From the NCBI GenBank assembly GCA_964587625.1, contig CAZPLU010000002.1, positions 1-64,000 on the forward strand: a stretch of 64,000 nt of DNA, read 5' to 3'. Below, in pieces: positions 43,408 to 52,536 of this stretch. A program made the position numbers and the translations under genes. Positions within the stretch are counted from its first letter, which is position 1; each line of letters starts with the position of its first letter. Below the pieces are notes generated by a model that made no database searches, was not told the DNA's origin, and worked only from the letters and a program-made list of their open reading frames with translations. The DNA is from DAOPZJ01 sp964587625 (GTDB lineage Bacteria; Bacillota; Clostridia; Oscillospirales; JAKOTC01).

Positions 43408-43436
43408 TTGACGGATACGCGGATACATGGTATAAT
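43408..43436 (+). promoter_or_regulatory. Promoter of the hydrolase-MurF-Ddl gene row
   Basis: TTGACG (43408-43413), 17-base spacer, TATAAT (43431-43436), divergent from the carboxyltransferase promoter. Confidence 0.8.
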
Positions 43437-43492
43437 ATACAAAAATATTGCGGTTTTAACGAAACCGTATCCGGGAAAGGACAGTCCTATTT

Positions 43493-44248
43493 ATGAAAAT
43501 TGCGGTCGACGGTCTTGAAATCGGATACGACATCGTCGGAGCGGGCAGACCCGTCATGTTTTTGCACGGCTGGGGCGCCGACCGCGGCGTGTTCAAGCCC
43601 GTAGCCGACCGCATTTCGGATTGCTGCCGCGTAATCACGGTCGACTTGCCGGGCTTCGGCGAGAGCGAGGAACCCAAGCGCCCTTTCAACACCGACGATT
43701 TTGCCGATTTCACCGAACACTTTATCGCGGCGCTCGGCCTTGAAAAGCCGATTCTGGCCGGTCACTCCAACGGCGGAAAGACCGCGCTCGCGCTGGCAGG
43801 GCGGGGTTATCGAAACATTTCGAAACTGGTGCTGGTCGGCAGCACGGGCATCCCCGTCAAACATAAGCCCGGATTTTACTTCAAGCTCTTCTTTTTTAAG
43901 ACGGGCAAAAAACTCTTGAACGCCCCCTTGCTCGGAAAACCGTTTTCAAAAATTTTCGATCCGTCAAAATACGGCTCCGAGGACTATAAAAAGGCCTCGC
44001 CGATGATGAAGCGGACGATGTCGGCGGTGCTGGCGCAAAACGTGTCCGGCCGGCTGAAAGATATCGCCGTCCCCACCCTGCTGTTTTGGGGCGACAAAGA
44101 CACCGCGACGCCGCTCTCCGACGGCGAAAAAATGAAACGGCAGATCCCCGACGCGGGGCTGATTGTCTACAAAGGCGGCGACCACTACGCCTTTTTGCGT
44201 AAACTGCCCGAATTTTGCGCGGCGCTGCGGCATTTTATTTTGAATTGA
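43493..44248 (+). CDS. Alpha/beta-fold hydrolase
   Basis: A 251-residue protein of the alpha/beta hydrolase 1 family. Oxyanion HGWG near residue 26; nucleophile elbow GHSNGGK (Ser near 92); acidic residue in FWGDKDTATP; His in GGDHYAF near the end. The set forms a complete Ser-Asp-His triad. The substrate is unknown. It starts 12 bases after AAAGGA with its own promoter and may be co-transcribed with the PNPOx-like and MurF-like genes. Confidence 0.87.
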   Translation: MKIAVDGLEIGYDIVGAGRPVMFLHGWGADRGVFKPVADRISDCCRVITVDLPGFGESEEPKRPFNTDDFADFTEHFIAALGLEKPILAGHSNGGKTALALAGRGYRNISKLVLVGSTGIPVKHKPGFYFKLFFFKTGKKLLNAPLLGKPFSKIFDPSKYGSEDYKKASPMMKRTMSAVLAQNVSGRLKDIAVPTLLFWGDKDTATPLSDGEKMKRQIPDAGLIVYKGGDHYAFLRKLPEFCAALRHFILN

Positions 44249-44313
44249 CGCGACCTTTATAAAAATGCGCGGCAGGACGCCGCCTGCCGGATTGTAAAGA
44301 GGAGTTGCTGATA

Positions 44314-44775
44314 TTGAATGCGGATTTGTTGAAAAAAGCCGAAGAAATCGTCAATAAAAGCACGATGAACGCGTTGGGCGTTGTATCGCCGGATAAAACC
44401 GGATGGGAAGCGGATTGGGTCATGGCGCTCACGGATGAAGGCGGTTATCCGTGCGCCTCCATGATCACGGCTTCAAGGGCCGACGGTTTTCACTGGATCG
44501 CTTTTTGCACGACGACGGGGAGCAATAAAGCGAAACGCGCGAAAAAGGACCCGCGCGCATGCGTCTACTTGTTTGACAATAAAAGCTTCACGGGTATTTC
44601 ATTAACCGGCGATATCGAAATAATCGTCGATCCGGAGGTAAAAAAGCGGATGTGGTTTGACGCGCTGGGAGATCATTTCAACGGCCCCGACGACGACAGA
44701 TTGTGCGTTTTATTATTGAAACCCGTCAAGTATAATATCTTCATCGAGGGTCGAACCATATACGGCTCATTTTAA
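44314..44775 (+). CDS. Pyridoxamine 5'-phosphate oxidase-like (FMN-binding split barrel) protein
   Basis: A 153-residue protein of the PNPOx-like/general stress protein 26 group: NADLLKKAEEIVNKS start, WIAFCTTTGSNKAKRAKKDP central segment, SLTGDIEIIVDPEVKKRMW later. These bind FMN or F420-like cofactors; the reaction is unknown. The TTG at 44314 is chosen with AAGAGGAG 9 bases upstream; another TTG at 44305 lies inside the SD. It lies between a hydrolase and the MurF-like gene. Confidence 0.8.
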   Translation: MNADLLKKAEEIVNKSTMNALGVVSPDKTGWEADWVMALTDEGGYPCASMITASRADGFHWIAFCTTTGSNKAKRAKKDPRACVYLFDNKSFTGISLTGDIEIIVDPEVKKRMWFDALGDHFNGPDDDRLCVLLLKPVKYNIFIEGRTIYGSF

Positions 44776-44813
44776 ATTTTTATCGCGATGAACGACAGAA
44801 CGGAAGGAATGCC

Positions 44814-46400
44814 ATGGATTTGACGGCGAAACTCGTTTACCTGAGCGCCTGCCTGCTGATGGGGTTTTATTGCGTGACGAACGCGAAATTCCACCTGCAC
44901 ATGCTCCAGCTCTCGTCCTACCGCGCGGTGCGCTATCTCGACTGGGTGAAACGCAACCTCAAAAAACTGATCCCAAACCTGATTTTATTGGTTTTTGCGG
45001 ATCTGGTCACCATTTTTATTGAACTGGGATCGGATAAAGACATCTCCTTCGCGCTCGCCTCCTGCCTGCTGGCGATCGCTTTCGGGGTATTCGGGTTGAT
45101 CTTCCGGGCGCGGAAAGTCAAGAAAGCGCTGGTCTTCACCGCTCGCGCAAAACGCCTGTTCGCCGTCGCGCTGTTTTTTCCGCTCGCGGCGATGATCGGC
45201 GCCTATTTTTTGATTCCGCACCGGGGCGCGATTATCCTCGCCGGTTCGGTTTGCGCCACCGCACCGCTGTTGCTCTTGCTTTCACTGGCGTTCAATGCGC
45301 CGATCGACAAGATGATATACAACAAATACTTCAAAAAGGCGCAAAAAAAACTCGCCGCCAGCAACGCCGTCACGGTCGGCATCACGGGCAGCTACGGCAA
45401 AACCAGCACCAAGTACATCCTCGGGCGTTTGTTGTCCGAACATTTCAACACGCTGATCACCCCCGAGAGCTTCAACACGCCGATGGGCGTCGCCAAAATC
45501 GTCAACAATGACCTCAAAGCCACCACCGAGGTGTTTGTCGCCGAGATGGGCGCGGCCTGCGTCGGGGATATCGCGGAGCTGTGCCGCCTGACCAACCCGG
45601 TGTTCGGGATCATCACCTTCATCGGCGAACAACACCTGAAAACCATGGGGTCGCTCGAAAACATCATCGCCACCAAATTCGAGCTCGCCGACGCCGTCGA
45701 ACAGGTCAGCGGGACGATGTTTTTGAATTACGACAACCCCCATATCGCGTCGCGCGGCTCAAAAGCCAAAACCGTCAAATACGGATTGGAAGCCGAGGGG
45801 CTCGATTTTCGGGCCGACGGCATCAGAGCCGATCAAAACGGCGTCCGATTTACCATCCATTATCCCGGCGGATCATTCGAGGCGCGCACCAAGTTATTGG
45901 GGCGTCATAATGTCGTCAACATCCTTGCCGCGGTTGCCGTCTGCGCCGAATTCGGCGTCGACCCCAAAAAGACCGCCGGAGCCATCGCCAAGCTCGAACC
46001 GATCCCCCACCGGCTCGAAATGCATAAAAACCCGTTCGGCCTGACCGTCATCGACGACGCCTACAACTCCAACCCCGCGGGGGCGGCGGCCGCGCTGGAG
46101 GCGCTGTCGTGGTTTGACGGCATGAAGATCGCGGTCACGCCCGGCATGGTCGAGCTCGGCGCGAAAGAGGAAGCGGAAAACCGTCGGCTCGGCGAAAACG
46201 CCGCAAGGGTTTGCGACTTGCTGATCTTGGTCGGCGGCAAGCGCACGGACGCCATTCATGACGGCGCAATTTCGGCGGGGCTTGACGGGGATAAAATCAT
46301 TAGGGTCGGGACATTCGGGGAGGCCAAAGAGATATTCAACCGGTATGCGTCGCAAAACGCGGTCGTCTTATTGGAAAACGACCTGCCCGACAATTATTGA
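44814..46400 (+). CDS. murF: Membrane-tethered MurF-like ligase
   Basis: A 528-residue protein. About 165 N-terminal residues hold four or so membrane segments, unlike classical soluble MurF. The rest is a Mur ligase: ATP site GITGSYGKTSTKYIL, central domain with EMGAACVGDIAELCRLTNP and FIGEQHLKTMGSLENI, and C-terminal domain with VIDDAYNSNPAGAAAALEAL. MurF adds D-Ala-D-Ala to UDP-MurNAc-tripeptide. The next gene is ddl, which makes D-Ala-D-Ala, which strongly supports the assignment. ATG follows GGAAGGA. The membrane extension is typical of one Clostridia MurF-like branch; it might localise the step. Confidence 0.85.
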   Translation: MDLTAKLVYLSACLLMGFYCVTNAKFHLHMLQLSSYRAVRYLDWVKRNLKKLIPNLILLVFADLVTIFIELGSDKDISFALASCLLAIAFGVFGLIFRARKVKKALVFTARAKRLFAVALFFPLAAMIGAYFLIPHRGAIILAGSVCATAPLLLLLSLAFNAPIDKMIYNKYFKKAQKKLAASNAVTVGITGSYGKTSTKYILGRLLSEHFNTLITPESFNTPMGVAKIVNNDLKATTEVFVAEMGAACVGDIAELCRLTNPVFGIITFIGEQHLKTMGSLENIIATKFELADAVEQVSGTMFLNYDNPHIASRGSKAKTVKYGLEAEGLDFRADGIRADQNGVRFTIHYPGGSFEARTKLLGRHNVVNILAAVAVCAEFGVDPKKTAGAIAKLEPIPHRLEMHKNPFGLTVIDDAYNSNPAGAAAALEALSWFDGMKIAVTPGMVELGAKEEAENRRLGENAARVCDLLILVGGKRTDAIHDGAISAGLDGDKIIRVGTFGEAKEIFNRYASQNAVVLLENDLPDNY

Positions 46401-46418
46401 GTTCGGAGGTACTTGTCA

Positions 46419-47576
46419 ATGAAAATCAATCTCTGCGTCATCATGGGCGGAAAAAGCGTCGAACACGAGATTTCGATCATCACCGCCGTCCAAGCCATCA
46501 ATTCGCTCGACAAAGAAAAATACAGGATCATCCCCCTCTATATCACCAAAAAAAGCGAGTTGTACACCTCGCCCGCGATGTGTGACATCGACAGTTTTAA
46601 CGATATCCCCGCCCTGCTGCGAAAATCGGAGCGGGTGGCTTTTGTGCGCAGGGGCGGCACGGTCTATTTGGAAGGTGAAAAAAAGGGATTGAAAAAGCCG
46701 TTTGGCATCCATATCGACGTCGCGTTCCCGATCGTTCACGGCACCAACGCCGAGGACGGGACGCTGGCGGGCTTTTTGAACCTGCTCGACCTGCCTTACT
46801 GCGGGTGCGATATGCTCTCGGCGGCCAACAGCATGGATAAACTGACGACCAAGGATATTTTGAGGGCAAAAGGCATCCCGGTGCTGTATGCGACCGATTT
46901 TTACGCCGACCGATGGGCTTCGGAGCGCGAGGGCGTCCTCGATTTGATCGAAAAGAACCACCGCTACCCGATCATCGTCAAACCGGTCAATCTCGGCTCG
47001 AGCGTCGGCGTGTATAAAGTCAAGACCCGCGGCGATCTGGCGGCCGCCATCGATGACTGTCTGCTGCTGTGCAGCCGGGTGATGATCGAAAACGCGGTCG
47101 AGAACCTGCGCGAGGTCAACTGCTCGGTGCTCGGCGACGTCTACGAGGCCGCCGCAAGCCCCTGTGAGGAACCGGTCGGCGCGGATGCGATCTTGTCCTA
47201 CGGCGACAAATATATGAGCGGGCAAAAAGGCATGGGCGGGCAGAGCCGGAAATTGCCCGCCGACCTCCCCGAGGGACAGACCGAGGCGATTCAAAAATAC
47301 GCCGTCGAGGCCTTTCAAGCGCTCGGTTGCGGCGGCGTGGCGCGCATTGACTTTTTGACCGACGCCGAAACCGGCGAGATCTATGTCAACGAGCTCAACA
47401 CCATCCCCGGCTCGCTGTCGTTTTACCTCTGGGAGGCGGCCGGGATGGAATATCGCGAACTTTTGGATAAAATAATCGCGTTGGCGTTCAAGCGGGATCG
47501 CGAACGTAAAAACTTGAATTTTTCGTTTGACACCGACATCCTGTCGGGCTTTTCGTTCGGCGGGCTGAAAAAATAA
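46419..47576 (+). CDS. ddl: D-alanine--D-alanine ligase
   Basis: A 385-residue ATP-grasp ligase making the D-Ala-D-Ala end of peptidoglycan. Motifs: VIMGGKSVEHEISIITA, VHGTNAEDGTLAGFLNLLDL, IVKPVNLGSSVGVYKV, ARIDFL and NELNTIPGSLSFYLW. It has a somewhat longer central insert than E. coli Ddl, as usual for the type with PYCGCD. ATG at 46419 follows GGAGG by 9 bases. Adjacent to the MurF-like gene. Confidence 0.95.
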   Translation: MKINLCVIMGGKSVEHEISIITAVQAINSLDKEKYRIIPLYITKKSELYTSPAMCDIDSFNDIPALLRKSERVAFVRRGGTVYLEGEKKGLKKPFGIHIDVAFPIVHGTNAEDGTLAGFLNLLDLPYCGCDMLSAANSMDKLTTKDILRAKGIPVLYATDFYADRWASEREGVLDLIEKNHRYPIIVKPVNLGSSVGVYKVKTRGDLAAAIDDCLLLCSRVMIENAVENLREVNCSVLGDVYEAAASPCEEPVGADAILSYGDKYMSGQKGMGGQSRKLPADLPEGQTEAIQKYAVEAFQALGCGGVARIDFLTDAETGEIYVNELNTIPGSLSFYLWEAAGMEYRELLDKIIALAFKRDRERKNLNFSFDTDILSGFSFGGLKK

Positions 47577-47713
47577 CAACGGCTTGGTGATAAAATCACA
47601 AAAACTTCACCGATTATATAATATAATTAATCTATACTGAAATGGTATCTTTTTCGTGTGATCCCTTTATACGCAAAAGCGAACACGGTTCAATCTCAGA
47701 AAGGACGGTTATC

Positions 47714-47956
47714 ATGATGGCAAAAACAACATTAAAAATCGGCGGAATGGCTTGCGCGGCCTGCAGCGCCGCCTGTGAGCGCTCGCTCAAACGCAAAAAA
47801 GGCGTGATCAGCGCAAATGTCAACGCCGCGACCGGAAAAGGCGCGGTGGAATATGACCCCGCGGTCTGCACCATGACCGATTTGATCGACGCGGTCGAAT
47901 CCGCCGGGTACACGGTTGAAAAATCAGACGAGGAGAAACCGGACGGCTTTGCCTGA
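47714..47956 (+). CDS. N-terminal heavy-metal-binding (HMA) part of copper ATPase, ended by in-frame TGA
   Basis: An 80-residue frame: MMAKTTLKIGGMACAACSAAC is an HMA domain with the CxxC copper site. It ends at TGA 47954-47956. The frame then continues without interruption as RKFIFAAVFALPLLYIAMAP, the first membrane helix of the CopA that follows, where a Trp (TGG) is common. So it is either a nonsense or sequence change within one copA gene, or a naturally split CopZ-like chaperone. ATG at 47714 follows AAGGA by 8 bases. Confidence 0.75.
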   Translation: MMAKTTLKIGGMACAACSAACERSLKRKKGVISANVNAATGKGAVEYDPAVCTMTDLIDAVESAGYTVEKSDEEKPDGFA

Positions 47957-47992
47957 AGGAAATTTATTTTTGCGGCGGTCTTCGCGCTGCCG

Positions 47993-49933
47993 TTGCTTTA
48001 TATTGCCATGGCGCCGATGATATCAAACAAGCTTCCGGCGATTTCTCCGACGGCAAATCCCGTGCTTTTCAGCGTTGTGCAGTTTTTATTGTGCGTCCCG
48101 GTGCTGGTCGCGGGCGGGCGGTTTTTCACCGCCGGTATCTCGGCGGCCTTTCGCGGCGCACCCACCATGGATACCTTGGTCGCGGTCGGCAGCGGCGCGG
48201 CGGTCATCTACAGCGTCATCAACACCATCAAAGTTTTTGCGGGCGATCAACACGCGGTTCACGGATTATACTTCGAGTCGGCGGCTATCATAATCACGCT
48301 GGTGATGTTGGGCAAAACGCTTGAGGGCTCCGCCAAACGGCGCACCGGGCAAGCGGTTGAAAAACTGATCAAGCTCGCTCCCAAAACCGCCACGCTGTTT
48401 GTTGACGGCGAACAAAAAACCGTCGCCGTCTCGGAGATTCAAATCGGCGATCATATTTTGGTCAAGCCGGGCGAATCGTTTCCGGTCGACGGCGACGTGA
48501 CCGGCGGCGACTCCCGCGTCGACGAGAGCATGTTGACCGGGGAGAGCGTTCCGGTGAAAAAAAGCGCCGGCGACCGCGTGTTCGCGGGCACGCTCAACCA
48601 AAACGGCAATTTGGTTTATGCCGCAAAGGGCGTCGGCGCGGACACCGTGCTCTCGAAGATCGTCGCCGCCGTCGAAAACGCCCAGAACACCAAACCGCGG
48701 CTTGCCAAACTCGCCGACAAGGTGGCCGGTGTTTTTGTACCCGTTGTGTTCGGCATCGCCGTTTTGTCGGCTGTCGCCTGGGCGGTTGCGGGCAAGGACT
48801 TCGAATTTTATCTCAATATCTTCATCACCGTACTCGTTATCGCCTGCCCCTGCGCGCTCGGACTCGCCACGCCGATCTCGGTGGTCGTCGGAACCGGTCT
48901 CGGGGCGTCGCGCGGCATTTTATTCAAAGACGCGCAGGCGCTTGAAACCCTCTCCGGCGTGGACACGGTGGTCTTTGACAAAACCGGTACGCTGACCGTC
49001 GGAAAACCCGAGCTGACCGATGTATTTGAATTTGACGCCGACCGAGCGCACATCCTGACATTGGCGGCTTCGCTCGAAGCCCTTTCGGAACACCCGCTGG
49101 CGACCGCAATCACCTCCCATGCCAAAAACAACAATGTTCCGCTGCTGCCCGCCGAGCGCTTTGAAGCGGTTTCGGGCATGGGCGCAAAAGCCGTGATTGA
49201 CGGAAAACACATCGCCGCCGGGAACGCGGCTTTGATGGCGCTCGAACAGGTCGATTTCGCCAAAGCCGAAAAGCAGGCCGAAAAACTTTCCGCAGCTGCC
49301 CGGACGGTGGTTTATCTGTCCGAGGACGGTCGGCTGATCGGCCTGTTCGGCATCAGCGATAAAGTCAAGCCCGACAGCGAAGCGGCAATTGCCCGCCTCG
49401 AAAAGGCGCATATCTCGACCGTGATGCTGACCGGAGACAGTGAGCACACCGCAAAAGCCATCGCAGACGAACTCGGTATTCATCAAATCATTGCCAAAGT
49501 CCTCCCGACAGAAAAGGCGGATAAAATCGCCCAACTTCAAGCCGAAGGTCGAAAAGTCGCCATGGTCGGCGACGGCATCAACGACGCGCCCGCTCTCGCG
49601 AAAGCCGAGGTCGGCATCGCGGTCGGCAGCGGCAGCGACATCGCCATCGACGCAGCCGGTGTGGTGCTGGTCGGCAACAGCCCGCTCGGCGCCGCAGATG
49701 CGATTAAGCTCAGCCATGCCACCGTGCGCAAGATCAGACAAAATCTGTTCTGGGCGTTTATTTATAATATTTTGGGCATTCCGGTTGCGGCGGGGTTGCT
49801 GTATTTGATCGACGGCAGCACGCTGCTCAGCCCGATGATCGCCGCGGCGGCAATGTCTCTTTCCTCGGTCAGTGTGGTCATAAACGCCCTGTTTTTACGC
49901 CGGACGCGGTTGGGCGCCTCTGACGCTGTGTGA
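47993..49933 (+). CDS. copA: Copper-exporting P1B-type ATPase (core), in frame with the upstream HMA part
   Basis: About 646 residues of a Cu+ ATPase: TGES actuator loop, CPC in VIACPCALGLATP, DKTGT phosphorylation site, SEHPLA, GDGINDAP, and the Cu+-type late helices with YN (FIYNILGIP) and MxxSS (AAAMSLSSVS). It exports Cu+ from the cytoplasm. The upstream frame is continuous except for TGA at 47954-47956. A TTG at 47993 is the first usable start in the fragment, but it cuts the first membrane helix and has no SD, so this part is unlikely to be an independent gene. Downstream are redox genes trxA-ccdA-tlpA. Confidence 0.85.
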   Translation: MLYIAMAPMISNKLPAISPTANPVLFSVVQFLLCVPVLVAGGRFFTAGISAAFRGAPTMDTLVAVGSGAAVIYSVINTIKVFAGDQHAVHGLYFESAAIIITLVMLGKTLEGSAKRRTGQAVEKLIKLAPKTATLFVDGEQKTVAVSEIQIGDHILVKPGESFPVDGDVTGGDSRVDESMLTGESVPVKKSAGDRVFAGTLNQNGNLVYAAKGVGADTVLSKIVAAVENAQNTKPRLAKLADKVAGVFVPVVFGIAVLSAVAWAVAGKDFEFYLNIFITVLVIACPCALGLATPISVVVGTGLGASRGILFKDAQALETLSGVDTVVFDKTGTLTVGKPELTDVFEFDADRAHILTLAASLEALSEHPLATAITSHAKNNNVPLLPAERFEAVSGMGAKAVIDGKHIAAGNAALMALEQVDFAKAEKQAEKLSAAARTVVYLSEDGRLIGLFGISDKVKPDSEAAIARLEKAHISTVMLTGDSEHTAKAIADELGIHQIIAKVLPTEKADKIAQLQAEGRKVAMVGDGINDAPALAKAEVGIAVGSGSDIAIDAAGVVLVGNSPLGAADAIKLSHATVRKIRQNLFWAFIYNILGIPVAAGLLYLIDGSTLLSPMIAAAAMSLSSVSVVINALFLRRTRLGASDAV

Positions 49934-49942
49934 CGCGGTCAC
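49930..49942. promoter_or_regulatory. Small dyad at the end of copA, before trxA
   Basis: GTGAC-GCG-GTCAC overlaps the copA stop codon and lies about 80 bases before trxA. It could be an operator or part of a weak terminator. Confidence 0.3.
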
Positions 49943-50023
49943 ATTCAAAGAGACCATTTTCGTTGTATACTCCATCCATATCCCGAAAGGGAACAAGTTT
50001 CATTGCGAAAGGAAGGCAATAAA

Positions 50024-50332
50024 ATGTCAGTCGTCACTTTAACAAAAGATAATTTCGTCGATGAGGTCCTCAACAGCCGAATTCCCGTTCTCGTCGATTT
50101 CTGGGCGCCGTGGTGCGGTCCGTGCCGCATGGTATCGCCGGTCGTCGACGAAATCGCGAAAGAGCATACCGACATCAAAGTCGGTAAAGTCAATGTGGAC
50201 GATGAAGGAGAACTCGCCATGCAGTACCGCGTGATGAGCATCCCCACCCTGCTGGTCTTTAAAAGCGGCAAACTCACCGCTTCGTCGATCGGCGCAAAAC
50301 CCAAAGCGGATATTCTCGCAATGCTCGCATAG
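50024..50332 (+). CDS. trxA: Thioredoxin
   Basis: A 102-residue thioredoxin with the active site WCGPC in VDFWAPWCGPCRM and cis-Pro in MSIPTLLVF. It reduces protein disulfides in the cytoplasm. ATG at 50024 follows GGAAGG; an upstream in-frame TTG at 50003 is not needed. It is followed by ccdA and a TlpA-like gene in the same direction, making a thiol-transfer set. Confidence 0.95.
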   Translation: MSVVTLTKDNFVDEVLNSRIPVLVDFWAPWCGPCRMVSPVVDEIAKEHTDIKVGKVNVDDEGELAMQYRVMSIPTLLVFKSGKLTASSIGAKPKADILAMLA

Positions 50333-50405
50333 GCGATCGACTGTTCGCAACACCGGCTCCGCCCGCCGGTCTGTTCGGTGTACTACATAGCCGATGAGGT
50401 AACGC

Positions 50406-51107
50406 ATGCAATATTTGGTTTCATTTTTAGAGGGTATCATCACCTTCATCTCGCCGTGTATATTGCCGATGATTCCGGTCTATCTGCTGTATTTCACGGG
50501 CGGCAGCGCCGACGATTACAAAGGAACGGTTCATAAAACCCATACAGTCGGCGCAAGGGTCTTTGTCAACGCGCTCGGATTTGTGCTCGGGTTTTCAATC
50601 GTCTTCGTCGCGTTAGGGGCATTGGCGTCGGTCATCGGCGGCCTGCTGTGGCGGTATAAAATCCTGATCAACATCATCACCGGCGCGGTCGTAGTCGTTT
50701 TCGGCCTGAATTTTATCGGCGTTTTCACAATCGGTTTTTTAAACCGCAGTAAAAAAGTCGAAACCGCCGTCAAGCCGCTGGGGTTTTTTCCGGCTGTGTT
50801 GTTCGGGTTGATCTTCGCGGTCGGCTGGACGCCCTGTGTCGGCGCCTTTTTGGGTTCGGCGCTCGGGCTTGCGGCCAACACCGCAACCGTCGCCGAGGGC
50901 ATCTTGCTGTTGCTGGTCTATTCGCTCGGACTCGGCGTTCCGTTTTTGCTGAGCGCCGTCCTGATCGACCGACTAAAAGGCGTCTTCGGCTTCATCAAAA
51001 AGCACTATCAAATTGTCAACATCGTCAGCGGTTCACTGCTTGTCGTCATGGGTATTTTGATGATGGCGGGTGTTACGGATCGCCTGATGGCGGCGTTTAA
51101 TACATAA
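50406..51107 (+). CDS. ccdA: CcdA-type thiol-disulfide electron transporter
   Basis: A 233-residue membrane protein with six segments. The two conserved Cys lie in FISPCILPMIPVYL and GWTPCVGAFLGSALG, the CcdA pattern. It carries reducing power from cytoplasmic thioredoxin (encoded just upstream) to extracytoplasmic TlpA/ResA-like proteins (encoded just downstream). Starts with ATG after GAGG. Confidence 0.93.
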   Translation: MQYLVSFLEGIITFISPCILPMIPVYLLYFTGGSADDYKGTVHKTHTVGARVFVNALGFVLGFSIVFVALGALASVIGGLLWRYKILINIITGAVVVVFGLNFIGVFTIGFLNRSKKVETAVKPLGFFPAVLFGLIFAVGWTPCVGAFLGSALGLAANTATVAEGILLLLVYSLGLGVPFLLSAVLIDRLKGVFGFIKKHYQIVNIVSGSLLVVMGILMMAGVTDRLMAAFNT

Positions 51108-51129
51108 TGTGAAAGGATGGTTATAAAAA

Positions 51130-51687
51130 ATGAAACAATCCGCGAAAGTCCTCATTTGGGCGGCGGCCGTCGTTTTTGTGCTCGGCGGTGCATATATCGT
51201 CTATCGTCTATTGGGGAAAAATTACGCTCAAAACCAATCTTCGCAAATCGTATCTATCTCCAACTCTCAAGCGACATCCCCGGCTCCTGATTTTACCGTC
51301 TATGACGACGGCGGAAACAAGGTCACGTTGTCGTCGAAATTCGGCAAACCCATTGTGCTCAACTTTTGGGCGTCCTGGTGCGGTCCCTGCAAGGAGGAAT
51401 TGCCCGATTTTGACAAGGTCTGCGCCGAGCTCGGCGCGAAGGTCGAATTTTTCATGGTCAACGTTGACAGCCCCGGCACCGAGGCCGACGTCAAGGCCTT
51501 TTTAGCGGAGAACGGCTACGATTTCCCGGTCTATTACGACACCGATTACGACGGCGTAACGGCCTACAACGTCTCGGGAATTCCGATCAGTTATTTTATC
51601 GACGCCGACGGAGAAATCGCGGTCACCCAACGCGGAACCATCAGCGAAAAAACCCTACGCGACGGCATCACACAAATTACCGATTAA
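51130..51687 (+). CDS. TlpA/ResA-like membrane-anchored thioredoxin
   Basis: A 185-residue protein: an N-terminal membrane anchor (about residues 8-30), a Ser/Gln-rich linker, and a thioredoxin fold with WCGPC (NFWASWCGPCKEELPDF) and cis-Pro near GIPISYF. It likely reduces extracytoplasmic disulfides with electrons from CcdA. It is the last gene of trxA-ccdA-tlpA; a hairpin terminator follows. Confidence 0.9.
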   Translation: MKQSAKVLIWAAAVVFVLGGAYIVYRLLGKNYAQNQSSQIVSISNSQATSPAPDFTVYDDGGNKVTLSSKFGKPIVLNFWASWCGPCKEELPDFDKVCAELGAKVEFFMVNVDSPGTEADVKAFLAENGYDFPVYYDTDYDGVTAYNVSGIPISYFIDADGEIAVTQRGTISEKTLRDGITQITD

Positions 51688-51701
51688 AATGCGACAAATA
51701 C

Positions 51702-51734
51702 AACCCCCCACGCGGCAAGCCGCGCGGGGGGGTT
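51702..51734. terminator. Bidirectional terminator
   Basis: Near-perfect GC-rich stem: the right arm carries one extra base against the left (AACCCCCC... / ...GGGGGGGTT) around a GCGGC-AA-GCCGC tip. It lies between convergent tlpA-like and M55 peptidase genes. Confidence 0.8.
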
Positions 51735-51744
51735 ATTGTACGCC

Positions 51745-52536
51745 TTAAATCATAACGTCCCGATACCGGACGATATTGGTGACGACCTTTCGCAGCGTGC
51801 GCGCGTCGAGCCGTTCGACGCCGGGTCGGTCTGCTTTTTCGTCGCAAAAATCCGAGCGGTACAGTTCCAGTTTGATGTCCAGCGGCATGATCGGTCGATA
51901 CGGCTTGAACTCGCCCGCGAACGCCCTTTCCGTCGCCTTTTTGGCCGCGTCATAAATACGCCGCTCGGCCACTTCGAGCGGCTCGAGTTTTGCCCGGTTG
52001 CGTCCGACGCCGTATTTGACCACGGCGGTCTCGATGTCTCCGAGCAGCGCCTTGGCCTCGACGCAGGCGGCCTCGTCCCCCGCCAGCATGCAAAATGGGA
52101 TGTTATAAGCGCCCGCAAGCAACGCAAGCTGTCCGGTCTCGCCCATTTTGCGCCCGTTGACATAGTAATTATACCATTGGCGCGAGTTCTGGGTGTGATC
52201 TAAAAAGCCGTTTTGAGTGCCCGCCATCGCGTGCGCGCCGACCTCCATAAACAAGTCGATCCCGCCGTTGATAATGATTTCATCCCATTTGAACCGATCC
52301 TCTGGCATCAGCGCGCGCTTGTCGATTTCCTCATAAACAAGACCGCCGCTGCCGTGTCCGTCAAACACCCAGATCTTGTCCGCGCCGCCGTCGAAACACC
52401 CGGCGATTGCCGCGTTCAAATCCGCCGTCAGCCGCTGTTTGGCATACCGGTGTCCCTCGGAGCCCTCCTCGCTGACCTGCTCAATCCGGTCGACGCCGCT
52501 CGCGCCCTCGAGATCGGTGATGATGTAAACCGTCAT
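51745..52536 (-). CDS. M55 family D-aminopeptidase (DppA-like)
   Basis: A 263-residue Zn peptidase of the M55 family: TDLEGASGVD with two metal-site acids, DGHGSGG, VGAHAMAG, and the conserved SRQWYNYYVNG with Asn. Family members split D-Ala dipeptides or other D-amino acid peptides, so it may recycle wall peptides. The start ATG overlaps the previous gene's stop in ATGA and follows GGAGGA. Partner PLC-like gene upstream. Confidence 0.9.
   Translation of the reverse strand: MTVYIITDLEGASGVDRIEQVSEEGSEGHRYAKQRLTADLNAAIAGCFDGGADKIWVFDGHGSGGLVYEEIDKRALMPEDRFKWDEIIINGGIDLFMEVGAHAMAGTQNGFLDHTQNSRQWYNYYVNGRKMGETGQLALLAGAYNIPFCMLAGDEAACVEAKALLGDIETAVVKYGVGRNRAKLEPLEVAERRIYDAAKKATERAFAGEFKPYRPIMPLDIKLELYRSDFCDEKADRPGVERLDARTLRKVVTNIVRYRDVMI

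Noticed and set aside
47954..47956. Selenocysteine insertion at the copA TGA
   Set aside because: No SECIS-like hairpin was seen just after the codon, and CopA proteins have no Sec or Cys at this place; Trp is the expected residue.
47954..47956. Genetic code with TGA as Trp
   Set aside because: Other intact genes in the window use TGA as a stop, e.g. fmt (34679-34681) and the PLC-like gene (52533-52535).
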